Of a stretch of 64,000 nt of DNA, positions 57,438 through 64,000 are shown one piece after another. Made by a program: the position numbers and the translations under genes. Source of the stretch: Planctomycetota bacterium (lineage in GTDB: Bacteria > Planctomycetota > UBA1135 > GCA-002686595). Below the pieces are notes generated by a model. The model made no database searches. It had not been told where the DNA came from and was given only the letters and a program-made list of their open reading frames with translations. Position 1 is the first letter of the stretch, and each line of letters begins with the position of its first letter. The DNA lies in contig JAEUHY010000015.1 in assembly GCA_016795325.1 (NCBI GenBank), forward strand, positions 868,001 to 932,000. Direction: 5' to 3'.

Positions 57438-57517
57438 CGCGCCAAATGCCGAGCGCGCCAAATGCCGAGCGCGCCAAATGCCGAGCGCGCCAGATGCCGA
57501 GCGCGCCAGATGCCGAG
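57438..57517. repeat. 16-bp tandem repeat, five copies
   Basis: Five head-to-tail units of CGCGCCAAATGCCGAG starting at 57438, 57454, 57470, 57486 and 57502. The first three are identical, the last two share one change (AAATG to AGATG). There are no spacers. The period is not a multiple of three and the region lies between moeA and lnt, so it is non-coding. Confidence 0.9.
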
Positions 57518-57674
57518 CGCGCGGCGTGCTCCGAGGGCCGACGGCTCGTTCGATCGCGCAGCTCCCGCGCGCGTGGAGCGCGGCCGCCGAGCGAGCGTTG
57601 CCGGCGCACGCCGCGCCCTCCGAACGTTCTTTTTCGTTGCCGCGCGCACCCGCGCGCGGCGTGATCTGCGACCC

Positions 57675-59432
57675 GTGGCCAACTCCGCTCCCGCTTCGCT
57701 GTCCTTCGCGCGCCGCATGCTCGGAATGGGCCTGGCGTTCGGCCTGCTGTGCGCCGCCAGTCCGGGGATCCTGACGCGCGACGCCCTCTGGCCGCTCGCA
57801 CTGCTCGCGGTCGCGCTGTGGGCGCGTTACGCCTCGCTTCCCGGGCGCGGCGCTGCGCTGCTCGACTTCGTGGGCGGCGGACTGGCCGGCTGCGGCGCCA
57901 TGTCCTGGGCCTACTACGTCCATCCCGGCTCGCTCGCCTTCATCGGCGTGGGTTTCGGGTTGTACTTCATGGCGCAGGGCTGGGCGCTCCGCCGGATGGC
58001 GTCGCGGATGCCGCTCGCCCTCGCGGCGCCGCTCGCCTGGCTGCTGTTCGAAACGTTGCGCGCCTCGCTCGAGCCTCCGTTCGGCATCCAGTGGATGCGG
58101 TTGGGCGTTCACCTGCACGCCGCCGAGGCCGTGCGCGGGGCGGCGCGTGTGTGCGGCGTCGGCGGACTGGGTTTCGCCCTCGCCGCGCTCGCCGGGTTGC
58201 TCGCCGATGTGTGGGGGCACCTGCGTCCGCTCGGGCCGGCGAACCGGCGCACGTCGCTCGCGCTCGCCGCCGCCTGCGGCGCCGCGCCGATGCTGATCGC
58301 GCTCTTTGCCGCGCGCCTCGCGCCGCCGCCGGAGACGATCGACGGCCCGCGCGTGATGCTCGTGCAGCCGGGTTTCGAGCAGGAGCGCAAACGCGACCCC
58401 GACCTGGCGGACACGGTGCACGAGAGCCAGCTCGAACTGACCGCCCAGTCGTTCGCGCAGGCCCAGGCCGCCGGGGAGCGACCGTGCGACCTGGTGGCCT
58501 GGGGCGAGACGATGTACCGCTACTACGCCCTCGATCCCCAGGTCCCCGCCGCGGTTGCCGCCGGCGCGACGTTTCCGCCCTGGCGCAGCGGCTGGCCCGA
58601 GGATTTTCCGCGCCTGGTCGAAGCCCAGGAGCGCTACTGGGTGGAGCAGCGGCTGTTCGGCCAGCGGCCCGGCGGGGGAGTCCTGCCGCCCGGCACGGCC
58701 TTCGCCAGCGGCGTCGAGTACATCACGGTGCTCGAGGGCGAGTTGCGCATGAAGAACTCGGTCGTGCTCTGGCCCGGACCGGGGCAGCCCAAGCGCGGCC
58801 CGGCGAGCAAGCAGCACCGCGTGCCCGGCGCCGAGACGATGCTCGGGCTCGAGCAGCAACCCTGGGTGCGCGACACGATCTACAGCATCGCGCGGTACGT
58901 GCCCGACCTCGCCGCGGCGGGGGACGACGACCCGGTGCTGGCCTTCGAGGGGCACGACGGCCGCACCTGGCGCATGGGCATCAGCGTGTGCTTCGACAAC
59001 GCCTTCGACGACGTGTTCACACGGCCCGTGCGCACCGCGGACGTCGATTTCCACGCGGTTTTCAGCAACGAAGCTTGGTTCGAGCTCTCGCAAGAGGCCG
59101 ACCAGATGATGGCCTTCTCGCAACTCGCCGCGATCGCCACCGGACGTTCGATCGTGCGCGCCACGCAGTCGGGCATCTCCGCCGTGATCGGTCCGGACGG
59201 TGTCGAGGTCGCGCGGCTGGAGGTCGACGGCCGCTCGAAGATGGTCACCGGGACGCTGCGCGCCACGGTGCCGGTTCCCGCCGGCCAGGCCCACTCGCCG
59301 TTCGAGGCCCAGGCCGACGCCGCTCGGCGTCCGCTCACGGCGTTCGTGCGCTTCGAGCGCCTGTGGACCGCCCTGTGGTTGGTCTTGGGGCTCGTCGCGC
59401 TGCTCGGCTCCCGCCCGCGGAGCAACGCGTAA
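57675..59432 (+). CDS. lnt: Apolipoprotein N-acyltransferase Lnt
   Basis: Adds the third acyl chain to lipoproteins in the inner membrane. The 585-residue protein has about seven membrane segments in the first 240 residues, then a carbon-nitrogen hydrolase domain with the triad Glu278 (LVAWGETMY), Lys360 (LRMKNSVVLW) and Cys439 (ISVCFDNAF). A further membrane segment ends the protein (LWTALWLVLGLVALLG). The triad is more widely spaced than in E. coli (E267, K335, C387), reflecting insertions of about 14 and 27 residues. The GTG at 57675 is used; an ATG at 57717 would remove 14 residues. It fits the lipoprotein adaptor nearby. Confidence 0.9.
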   Translation: MANSAPASLSFARRMLGMGLAFGLLCAASPGILTRDALWPLALLAVALWARYASLPGRGAALLDFVGGGLAGCGAMSWAYYVHPGSLAFIGVGFGLYFMAQGWALRRMASRMPLALAAPLAWLLFETLRASLEPPFGIQWMRLGVHLHAAEAVRGAARVCGVGGLGFALAALAGLLADVWGHLRPLGPANRRTSLALAAACGAAPMLIALFAARLAPPPETIDGPRVMLVQPGFEQERKRDPDLADTVHESQLELTAQSFAQAQAAGERPCDLVAWGETMYRYYALDPQVPAAVAAGATFPPWRSGWPEDFPRLVEAQERYWVEQRLFGQRPGGGVLPPGTAFASGVEYITVLEGELRMKNSVVLWPGPGQPKRGPASKQHRVPGAETMLGLEQQPWVRDTIYSIARYVPDLAAAGDDDPVLAFEGHDGRTWRMGISVCFDNAFDDVFTRPVRTADVDFHAVFSNEAWFELSQEADQMMAFSQLAAIATGRSIVRATQSGISAVIGPDGVEVARLEVDGRSKMVTGTLRATVPVPAGQAHSPFEAQADAARRPLTAFVRFERLWTALWLVLGLVALLGSRPRSNA

Positions 59433-59514
59433 CCTCTCCGCCCGGCGGGGTAGGTCCGCCCACGTGCGCGTGGTGCGAGGTCCGATTCGAGGCCGCGAGT
59501 CGGCCAGCTGATTC

Positions 59515-59544
59515 TTGACCCTCGGAAATCACCGCACCTATACT
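59515..59544 (+). promoter_or_regulatory. Strong sigma-70-type promoter with long leader
   Basis: TTGACC (59515-59520) and TATACT (59539-59544) are separated by 18 bp, the best match to the housekeeping consensus I found in the window. Transcription would start near 59552, giving a leader of about 240 nt before the ATG at 59790. The rest of the 357-base gap after lnt holds no gene I can support. Confidence 0.65.
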
Positions 59545-59789
59545 TCCGCCCCTCTGCACCCACGCGACGGACGCGACGCCTGCCCCCACGGCGCCCGCGG
59601 ACGAAGCGGTCCAAAGCCAACGAACGTCTCCACGCGTCGAATCTTCTCTTCCAGCGCTGATCCAGCGCAACTCGACGCCAAGCGCTTCACACCGGCCCAT
59701 CCCCACCGGCTCGGCCAACCCGAGCCAAGTCCCACGGGCGCCCGACCCCGGGCAGCCTCCCAGCAGCCCCCGCCTCAACCGGAAACCTC

Positions 59790-60638
59790 ATGAGCACCAT
59801 TGGCAAGATCTTCCTGTTCGTGAACCTCGCGCTCGCGGCAGCATTCCTCGGCTGGGCGGCGAACTCGTTCGGCAAGGCGGAAGAGGCGAAGAAGGCCCAG
59901 GTCGAAGCCCTCGCGGCCGCGACCAAGGCGCGTGAAGCTGCCGAACAGGAAGCGGCGACGTTCCGCACCCGCGCGCAGGCCGAAGAGAGCGCCAAGGACT
60001 CGCTCCGCGCCGAGCGCGACAACCTCGACAGCCGTCTCAAGAGCACGCAGACCGAGCTCGACGGTGAGAAGCGCGCCAACGAGCAGCTGCGCGGCGACGT
60101 GGCGAAGATCAACGCCTCGATCGGCACCCTGAACCAGCAGCTCCAGGCCATCGAGCAGGCCAAGGACGCCGCCGTCGCCCAGGCCCGCGAGGCCGAGCGC
60201 GAGCGCGACGCCGCCCGCGACGAAGCCCAGGACGCCGGTGAGCGTCAGCGCGCCGCCGACGAAGCCAAGAAGAACGCCGATATGGAGATCGCGTCCCTCG
60301 AGAAGCAGGCCAAGATCGCCCGCGACGAGATCGCCTCGCTCGAAACGCGCCTCACCGCGATGATCCAGACCTACGGCGAAGTCGCCGTCGCCCAGAAGGC
60401 CATCGACGCCAAGGTCGTGCAGGTCGACTACAACCTCAAGCCCGGCCTGGTCGCGCTCAACGTCGGCAAGGACGCCGGTGTGACCCCTGGCTACACCTTC
60501 GAGATCTACAACGGCTCGCAGTACAAGGCGAGCGTGCGCGTGCAGTCGGTGACCAAGGACATGTGTGCGGCGATCATCACCGTCGCCGCTCCGGGCACCA
60601 CGATCGTCGCCGGCGACAACGCCTCGACCCGTATCTGA
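59790..60638 (+). CDS. Membrane-anchored coiled-coil protein
   Basis: A 282-residue protein with one N-terminal membrane helix (about 6-24), then about 175 residues of strongly predicted coiled coil rich in Ala, Glu, Lys, Arg and Gln (27-200), then a compact C-terminal domain from about 205 (VVQVDYNLKPGLVALNVGKDAG, then TPGYTFEIYNG and ASVRVQSVTKDMCAAII). The C-terminal part looks like a small beta-barrel of the kind found at the ends of MreC and of some flagellar-assembly proteins, but I cannot name the family. It is followed 44 bases later by a small membrane protein and then by mreB. The strong promoter and homogeneous codon use suggest high expression. Confidence 0.8.
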   Translation: MSTIGKIFLFVNLALAAAFLGWAANSFGKAEEAKKAQVEALAAATKAREAAEQEAATFRTRAQAEESAKDSLRAERDNLDSRLKSTQTELDGEKRANEQLRGDVAKINASIGTLNQQLQAIEQAKDAAVAQAREAERERDAARDEAQDAGERQRAADEAKKNADMEIASLEKQAKIARDEIASLETRLTAMIQTYGEVAVAQKAIDAKVVQVDYNLKPGLVALNVGKDAGVTPGYTFEIYNGSQYKASVRVQSVTKDMCAAIITVAAPGTTIVAGDNASTRI

Positions 60639-60682
60639 GCTGATCCGGCCCGGCCGCACATCCACAAGCGAGCAAAATCATC

Positions 60683-60898
60683 ATGGCGAAGAGCACCGCA
60701 CGCTCCGCAAAGTCCGAGAAGAAGACCGGCGCCAGCCGCGCCTCGAAGGCCACTGCCGTCGAGGTCGTGGAAGAAGGCGGCGGCGACGGCGTGGAGACGG
60801 CGATCGCCGTCGTGACCGCGCTGGTGCTGATCGTCGCGATCGTGCTCGTCGACCACGAGCTCGGCGCGATGGGTTCGGGACTGTTCTTCAAGGGCTGA
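60683..60898 (+). CDS. 71-residue single-pass membrane protein
   Basis: A small protein of unknown function. The first 30 residues are basic and polar, rich in Lys, Ser, Ala and Thr (MAKSTARSAKSEKKTGASRA). An acidic Glu/Gly stretch (VEEGGGDG) precedes one hydrophobic segment (about 39-57, AIAVVTALVLIVAIVLV), then DHELGAMGSGLFFKG. The codon use matches genuine genes, and it lies 44 bases after the coiled-coil gene and before a hairpin, so the two are probably co-transcribed from the strong promoter at 59515. No homologue is recognised. Confidence 0.7.
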   Translation: MAKSTARSAKSEKKTGASRASKATAVEVVEEGGGDGVETAIAVVTALVLIVAIVLVDHELGAMGSGLFFKG

Positions 60899-61007
60899 TC
60901 TCCGAGCGCTGATGTTCAGGAGTTGACCAGCCCGACTCGGTCCGCAGCGCGACGGCTCCGGCCGGTCGGCGCGAGATCGGCGCAGGACTCGGTCTGCAGC
61001 ACAACCA

Positions 61008-61043
61008 AGCGGCCGCCGCGCGCATCGACGCGCGGCGGCCGCT
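61008..61043 (+). terminator. Perfect 15-bp hairpin after the 71-aa gene
   Basis: 61008-61022 and 61029-61043 are exact complements with a 6-base loop. It lies in the 381-base gap before mreB, otherwise without a gene I can support, and would end the upstream transcript. Confidence 0.55.
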
Positions 61044-61279
61044 GTGCGTTGCGAGCGACTCGTCGCGTGATCTGCGCACGAGAGGCGACAAGAATGCGCC
61101 TCGGCGCGAGCGCTGAAGGCGCCGCGAACATAGAATCCGCCCGCGCGCTGCGCTTGTCTGCGTCGGCCGCGTGCGCGGGAACCTCGCCGCGCCTGTGTGC
61201 GCTCGGCCCATCGCACCTCGTTGTGCTCGCGCTAAGCCGCAAAAAAACCTCGACGAAACGTCCGTTCTAGAAATCGCAA

Positions 61280-62344
61280 ATGGGGAGCGTCTTCAAGCCG
61301 CTGGAGTGGGCCCTGGGCCGGTTCTCGGTCGACATGGGCATCGACCTGGGCACTGCCAACACCCTGGTGTGCGTGCGCGGCCGCGGGATCATCCTCAACG
61401 AGCCGAGCGTCGTGGCCGTGAAGAAGGGCACGAACGAAGTGCTCTTCGACGGTATGGCGGTCGGCAACGCGGCCAAAGCGATGCTCGGCAGAACGCCGGG
61501 CGATGTCGAGGCCATCCGCCCACTGCGCGACGGCGTCATCGCGGACTTCGAAGTCACCGAACGCATGCTGCGCTACTTCATCACCAAGGTGCATGAAGGG
61601 AAGACCTGGGTGAAGCCGCAGGTGGTCATCTCGGTGCCCACCGGAATCACCGCGGTGGAGCGACGCGCCGTGATCCACTCGGCGGAGCGGGCCGGAGCTC
61701 GCCGCGTGTACCTGATCAACGAACCGATGGCCGCGGGCATCGGCGTCGAACTGCCGGTGACCGAACCGCAGGGCTCGCTGATCGTCGACATCGGCGGCGG
61801 CACGACCGAGATCGCGGTGCTCGCGCTCGGCGGCGAAGTCGTGTCGCAGTCGCTGCGCATCGCGGGCGACGAACTCGACGAAGCGATCATCAACCATCTG
61901 CGCCGGCACCACAACCTCGCGATCGGCGAGCAGTCGGCCGAGCGCATCAAGCTCACGCTCGGCTCGGCTTGGCCGATGCAGCAGGAGCTCTCGATGGAGG
62001 TGCGCGGGCGCGACACGATCAGCGGTTTGCCGCGGCGCGCGGTGATCACCTCGATCGAGATCCGCGAAGCGCTCTCGGAGCCTGTGCGCCAGATCTGCGA
62101 GGCCACGCGGGCCGTGCTGGAAGAAGCGCCGCCCGAACTGTCCTCGGACATCTGCGAGAGCGGAGTGACGCTGGTCGGCGGCGGCGCCTTGTTGCTCGGC
62201 ATTCAGGACGCGATGAGCGACGCCCTCGGCATCCCGGCGCGCGTGGCCCCCGATCCGCTGACGGCGGTGGCGCGCGGCACTGGCGCGTTCCTCGAGCGCC
62301 TCGACGTGTTCTCGCGTGTGCTCTCCAGCGACGACGAGGGTTGA
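61280..62344 (+). CDS. mreB: Rod shape-determining protein MreB
   Basis: Actin-like ATPase that forms filaments under the membrane and organises cell-wall synthesis. The 354-residue protein has [18 protein letters not shown] (phosphate 1 motif), [26 protein letters not shown], and phosphate 2 [18 protein letters not shown]. An N-terminal helix ([12 protein letters not shown]) may help membrane binding. It is followed by mreC after about 120 bases containing a tandem repeat, and by mreD, so the full shape operon is present though split by a spacer. Confidence 0.97.
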   Translation: MGSVFKPLEWALGRFSVDMGIDLGTANTLVCVRGRGIILNEPSVVAVKKGTNEVLFDGMAVGNAAKAMLGRTPGDVEAIRPLRDGVIADFEVTERMLRYFITKVHEGKTWVKPQVVISVPTGITAVERRAVIHSAERAGARRVYLINEPMAAGIGVELPVTEPQGSLIVDIGGGTTEIAVLALGGEVVSQSLRIAGDELDEAIINHLRRHHNLAIGEQSAERIKLTLGSAWPMQQELSMEVRGRDTISGLPRRAVITSIEIREALSEPVRQICEATRAVLEEAPPELSSDICESGVTLVGGGALLLGIQDAMSDALGIPARVAPDPLTAVARGTGAFLERLDVFSRVLSSDDEG

Positions 62345-62360
62345 GCGCATCGGGCGCGAT

Positions 62361-62439
62361 GGCCTGCGCGCGCGCGTCGCGCGAGACGGCCTGCGCGCGC
62401 GCGTCGCGCGAGACGGCCTGCGCGCGCGCGTCGCGCGAC
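62361..62439. repeat. 27-bp tandem repeat, about three copies
   Basis: Units of GGCCTGCGCGCGCGCGTCGC plus GCGAGAC start at 62361, 62388 and 62415; the third stops at 62439. The unit is 27 bp, so one frame would encode the repeat ACARASRET, but it lies 16 bases after the mreB stop in the gap before mreC and I see no start that makes a gene of it. Confidence 0.85.
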
Positions 62440-62453
62440 GTGCCCGGCCGGCG

Positions 62454-62459
62454 TAGTTT
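62454..62459 (+). promoter_or_regulatory. -10-like hexamer TAGTTT, leaderless mreC
   Basis: TAGTTT lies 9 nt before the GTG at 62469, the geometry seen at other genes here. It is the likely separate promoter of mreC-mreD. Confidence 0.4.
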
Positions 62460-62468
62460 GGTGACGCC

Positions 62469-63827
62469 GTGCGCCGTTCCACGACCAGGCTCCTGTTCGC
62501 TGTTGCGTTCGTAGCGAGCGCTGCGCTCAGCGTGCGCCCGAACGCACTGCTCGAGCGCGGGGCGCAAGTGCTCGCAGCTCCGACGCGCTTGCTCGCCGAG
62601 TTGTGCGCACCGCTGCGCTGGCTGCGGCTGCGTTCGGCGCACGCCGCGCAGACGCAACTGATCGAACGCGAGGAGCTCGAGCACTCCGCGCGCGTCGAAC
62701 TGCGCCGGCAGCAACGGTTCGCCGCCGAGCCGCACGCACCGCACTTGCGCATGGGGCGACGTTTCGTGCACGCGGAAGTCGTCGACCGAAGCGCAGATCG
62801 TTACGACACGTTGCTCGTGCGCATCGACGGACTCGAACGCGCGGGACTCGCGCCCGGCATGCCGGTCGTGCACGGCGAGAACTTCGTCGGCCGCCTGCTC
62901 GAGTTCGATCCCGCGCGGCCGGGCCACGCGCTCGTCGAACTCGTCACCGCGCGCGGCTTCGCGGTCGGCGCACGACTCGCGGAGGCCGAGGCCGGCGGCG
63001 CTCCGCTGCGCTGCGTGGTCGGCGGAATCGCTGCGCATTCACTTCGCGGGCGCGCGCCGCGACTTGCGCTCGTGGCGCCGAGCGCGCGCGAACTGCCCGC
63101 GTCGAACGTGTACGTCGACGAAGGACTCTCCGCGCTCGCGCCGTACCGCGAGCAAGCGGCGGGCTTCGTTCTCGGGCGCGTCGAAGCGGCGCCCTTCGGC
63201 GAGTACGTGGTCGTGCCCGGGCTCGATCTGCTCGGCGGTCCGTTCCGCGTCGCCATCGCCGCGCCCGAAGCGATCGAGCGCGCCGGTGGACTCGAGCCGT
63301 ACGAGCCGCTCTCCGATCCGCTCTGGGCGCCGGCGCGCGTCTTGGCGCGCAGCGCTGGGGCGCGCGAGGGCTTCACCTTGTCGGTCGGCGCGCTCGAGGG
63401 CGTGCGCCGCGGCGCGGCCTTCGTCGTGGGCTCGCGTTTGATCGGCCGCGTGCTCGAGGTCGACGCGCTGCGCTGCTCGGTGGCGAGCCTCGCCGACCGA
63501 GGTTGGTTGCTCCCCGCGGTCGCCTTGCCGCTCGATGGCGCCGAGGGCGACGTGCGCGGCGTGTTGATCGGACTTGGGGCCGCGCGCGACGACGCACGCG
63601 CCTTCGAATGCGAGTGGCGCGCCGCACACGAGTTCGAGCGCGCTGCTGCGGAGTTCGAGGTCCAGTTCTTCAGCGGCTCGGGCGCGCCGGGCATTCCCAG
63701 CGGATTGTGGCTGGGGGCTGCGCGAGTGACGAATTCCGCGGCGCCGCAGCGCGTGCGTCTGGAGACCGGCGTCGACCTGCGGGCGACTCCGCGAGGCTTC
63801 GTCCGGCGCGAGGAGTCGCAGCCGTGA
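62469..63827 (+). CDS. mreC: Rod shape-determining protein MreC
   Basis: Periplasmic scaffold of the elongasome. The 452 residues start with a membrane anchor (about 8-22) and a helical stretch rich in Arg and Gln. The MreC beta-domain is recognisable by GMPVVHGENFVGRLLEF (about 129-145) followed by ARGFAVGARL. A second, related block GAAFVVGSRLIGRVLEV is near 312-328, so the protein is longer than typical MreC (about 270-370). The GTG at 62469 is the first good start. The stop overlaps the mreD start by GTGA. Identification rests on context and weak domain similarity, so it is slightly less certain than mreB. Confidence 0.8.
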   Translation: MRRSTTRLLFAVAFVASAALSVRPNALLERGAQVLAAPTRLLAELCAPLRWLRLRSAHAAQTQLIEREELEHSARVELRRQQRFAAEPHAPHLRMGRRFVHAEVVDRSADRYDTLLVRIDGLERAGLAPGMPVVHGENFVGRLLEFDPARPGHALVELVTARGFAVGARLAEAEAGGAPLRCVVGGIAAHSLRGRAPRLALVAPSARELPASNVYVDEGLSALAPYREQAAGFVLGRVEAAPFGEYVVVPGLDLLGGPFRVAIAAPEAIERAGGLEPYEPLSDPLWAPARVLARSAGAREGFTLSVGALEGVRRGAAFVVGSRLIGRVLEVDALRCSVASLADRGWLLPAVALPLDGAEGDVRGVLIGLGAARDDARAFECEWRAAHEFERAAAEFEVQFFSGSGAPGIPSGLWLGAARVTNSAAPQRVRLETGVDLRATPRGFVRREESQP

Positions 63828-64000
63828 GCGCGAATGTGGTGCTCGCGTCGTGCGGCGTCGTCCTGTGGGCGACGTGGGCCAACGCGTTGAGCGAAGAACT
63901 CGCAGCACGCCTGTTGGGCGTGTGGGCGCCGGACCTCGGGATCGTGCTGCTGGTGGTGTTCGCCGCGCGCGTGCGCACGAGCTACCTGCCGTGGCTCGCG
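63824..64000 (+). CDS. mreD: Rod shape-determining protein MreD, N-terminal part
   Basis: The first 59 codons of a gene that runs off the window. It begins with GTG overlapping the mreC stop (GTGA) and encodes hydrophobic segments: MSANVVLASCGVVLWATWANAL and, after a short loop, GIVLLVVFAARVRT, as expected for the small multi-spanning MreD. The assignment rests mainly on its place directly after mreC. Confidence 0.65.
   Translation, partial: MSANVVLASCGVVLWATWANALSEELAARLLGVWAPDLGIVLLVVFAARVRTSYLPWLA

Noticed and set aside
57438..57517. Possible CRISPR array
   Set aside because: The 16-bp units are head to tail without spacers and there are no cas genes, so it is a simple tandem repeat.
62356..62514. 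A small coding gene covering the 27-bp repeats (ACARASRET repeats)
   Set aside because: The frame lies in the mreB-mreC gap, has no supported start signal and continues into mreC in another frame; it is more likely a repeat than a gene.

Overview
The window is very GC-rich bacterial chromosome, densely packed with genes and with many overlapping start/stop codons (ATGA, TTGA, GTGA). I see no rRNA, tRNA, CRISPR array, plasmid gene, phage gene or intact transposase. The gene mix suggests a Gram-negative, deep-branching, high-GC lineage such as Planctomycetota: type II secretion pseudopilins and secretin, an FHA-Ser/Thr kinase, a Gld-type ABC cluster with a DUF4340 protein, a YrdC-phosphatase fusion, a tandem RND pump, Lnt and MreBC. 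That placement is inference from gene content.

Layout. 1-1538: the tail of an unidentified gene, then serS. 1819-10239 (minus strand): a type II secretion operon in the order gspD-E-F-G-H-I-J, without C, K, L or M. 10240-10966: an intergenic region holding a 163-bp element with 40-bp terminal inverted repeats and flanking TA, a good candidate IS630/mariner-type MITE. 10967-17550: a PTS IIA protein, a membrane/spermidine-synthase-like fusion, a YrdC-tyrosine phosphatase fusion (minus strand) and an NtrB/NtrC-like two-component pair. 17680-21181: a putative exported FG-GAP-like protein and dnaK, which has a near-consensus sigma-54 type promoter. 21459-26796: a GldA/GldF/GldG-like ABC system with a DUF4340 partner. 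26864-30679: an mrfA/mrfB-like DNA repair pair. 30798-38519 (minus strand): purN, a divergent purine nucleoside phosphorylase, a DUF167 protein, an FHA-kinase, yggS and tilS. 38860-41111: gap and pgk, closed by a perfect hairpin. 41268-43843 (minus strand): a second ABC exporter. 44146-46301: a small membrane protein, rpe and accD. 46338-55981 (minus strand): ilvA, two RND pump subunits and their lipoprotein adaptor. 56137-59432: moeA and lnt. 59790-60898: a coiled-coil membrane protein and a 71-aa membrane protein behind a strong sigma-70-type promoter. 61280-64000: mreB, mreC and the start of mreD.

How the genes fit together. Most are housekeeping: translation, glycolysis, fatty-acid synthesis, purine metabolism, lipoprotein maturation and cell shape. 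Envelope-related systems (T2SS, two ABC exporters, RND pump, Lnt, Mre) dominate. A recurrent sequence feature is a TANNNT -10-like hexamer (mostly TAG-containing) 7-10 nt upstream of the start codon of many genes on both strands, which suggests frequent leaderless transcription. No single novel multi-gene system is obvious. The best candidates for new biology are the MITE, the leaderless promoter pattern, the coiled-coil/71-aa pair next to mreBCD, the degenerate YrdC-phosphatase fusion, and the RND pair with extra membrane segments in the central linker.
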